DNA of 64,000 nucleotides from Latrodectus hesperus (lineage: Eukaryota; Arthropoda; Arachnida; Araneae; Theridiidae). The DNA lies in assembly GCA_037975125.1 (NCBI GenBank), contig JAJQOW010000014.1, positions 22,641,914 through 22,705,913 on the forward strand, read 5' to 3'. The notes beneath the pieces were generated by a model, which worked only from the letters and a program-made list of their open reading frames with translations, had not been told where the DNA came from and did not search any database. Position 1 is the first letter of the stretch, and every line of letters starts with the position of its first letter. Position numbers and translations under genes: made by a program. Below, one piece after another: positions 63,001 through 64,000 of this stretch.

Positions 63001-64000
63001 TTTTACCTAAACAAGAAAGTTTGTGGTAATGTCTAGTTAATTAGAAAGCAAGTTTTCATAAAAATAGGTATTATTTACATTATTTATTTAGCTTTATTGA
63101 CAAGTTCATTTCTCATGCTAACTACACTACATCAGATTTCTTTTTTTAAGTGCTTGGTTAATTAGAAATCTGAGTTTTGATAAAAATTTATTTAATTTAC
63201 ATCATAGATTTAAACTTATAGCACTTATAGTTAATATTATTAGATACATATTTTTAAAATGTTTGTATTTTAAAATTAATTTAAAGGAGATATTTAAAAA
63301 ATGTATTAGTTATTGAGTATGAATAGTATCCATTTTTAAAATTATTTAAATTTTAAAAATCAACCCTAATTTTGTATTCTATCAAATAATACTAAAATAA
63401 AATATTCAAAATTTCAATATTGGGGGGGGGGAAACAGCATAAGATTGCAACATTGAGAGTTTGATAGATAGCACGATCAGGATTTCGAAAAATAGATATT
63501 GCACAAAGTGACAAAATTTAGGTTGGTGAGATTATAGCACATCGCTTGGCCTGATAATTGGAAATCAACCCAAACTTCAATTTATAGAATTCTACCTTTG
63601 ATTCATACTGATTATTTCTAATATATTTTGGCATTAATTATTAATTTCACTATTTGATTTATTAACATTTTAATCAAGAAGCATTTATACATAGTTGTAT
63701 AGGCAATTTTTTATTAAAATAATTAATCATTTTCCAAATTTGTTTATCTGGTATTAAAAAATTATCCATTTATTACATTAAAAAAATATGATGATTTTTA
63801 AATCGAATTATTTAAAACTTAAACCCCCAACAGTAGCATTAAGAAGGAACACACAAGTTAAAAGTTTTAGTCAGAATGTGCATCACCGCTGGTTCACTAC
63901 TGGTGTGAAGAAAATTGTGCCAGAATACCATCTGATGTCATCCTACAATATAATTCATAATTTTAAGGGTTTTTTTAATGCTCAGCAAGCAAGAAAGTGG
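60045..64000. other. Upstream WIPI2 intron or flank
   Basis: No further WIPI2 exon is recognised, so the previous exon lies beyond 64000 or was missed. Diverged direct repeats occur at 62901-62980 / 63494-63576 and 63030-63095 / 63150-63215, and a G10 run at 63422-63431. The end of the window (63870-63960) is GC-richer and may be the edge of another repeat. Confidence 0.5.
62901..63576. repeat. Diverged direct repeat pair (about 80 bp each)
   Basis: AGATATTGC, AATTTAGGTTrGTGAGAT, GCTTGG and rTGATAATTGGAA-like blocks occur in the same order at 62901-62980 and 63494-63576. A second pair sharing GTTAATTAGAAA lies between them. The arrangement resembles remnants of a tandemly repeated or twice-inserted element. 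Confidence 0.55.

Noticed and set aside
1..64000. CRISPR arrays, operons, prophage or bacterial defence systems
   Set aside because: Spliced genes, AT-rich introns and eukaryotic transposons show that this is nuclear eukaryotic DNA; no regularly spaced repeats exist.

Overview
The window is 64 kb of very AT-rich (about 70-75% by eye) eukaryotic nuclear DNA with short exons, long introns and many decayed transposons. The protein relationships and the transposable-element families (spider-like LINE ORF1/RT relics, mauritiana-type mariner, Tc1, hAT and tRNA-SINE relics) suggest an arthropod, most likely an arachnid such as a spider. That taxonomic call is inference. No bacterial, plasmid or CRISPR features are present.

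Two real protein genes are recognised and they converge tail to tail. On the + strand, nine coding exons between 5392 and 34116 encode the C-terminal 626 residues of a KANSL1-like (NSL complex subunit 1, PEHE domain) protein. Its 5' exons lie outside the window or were not found. On the - strand, seven coding exons between 60044 and 45378 encode the C-terminal 266 residues of a WIPI2/Atg18-type PROPPIN with the FRRG phosphoinositide-binding motif. Its upstream exons lie beyond 60044 and were not found in the window. All exon joins keep frame across GT/AG boundaries.

The 11 kb between the two stop codons (34.1-45.4 kb) is a transposon graveyard: a Tc1 element with both TIRs, a truncated mariner, a MITE with 30-bp TIRs, an isolated heat-shock-type promoter, a hAT element with another hAT MITE inside it, and a decayed second Tc1-like copy. 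The introns hold more: a LINE ORF1 relic split by a complete 1275-bp mariner (13.1-15.95 kb), a 634-bp hAT with perfect 8-bp TSD (18.7-19.3 kb), LINE reverse-transcriptase fragments (23.0-23.4 and 30.5-31.5 kb), a second copy of the LINE ORF1 unit (47.0-48.5 kb), tRNA-derived SINEs and three long (TA)n tracts.

No convincing undescribed biological system was found. The most interesting items are the two nested insertions whose target-site duplications can be read exactly, the orphan HSE/TATA promoter near 40.3 kb, a perfect CTCF-type core motif near 40.87 kb between the convergent genes, and a segment of the LINE 5' region that keeps an antisense reading frame in both copies.
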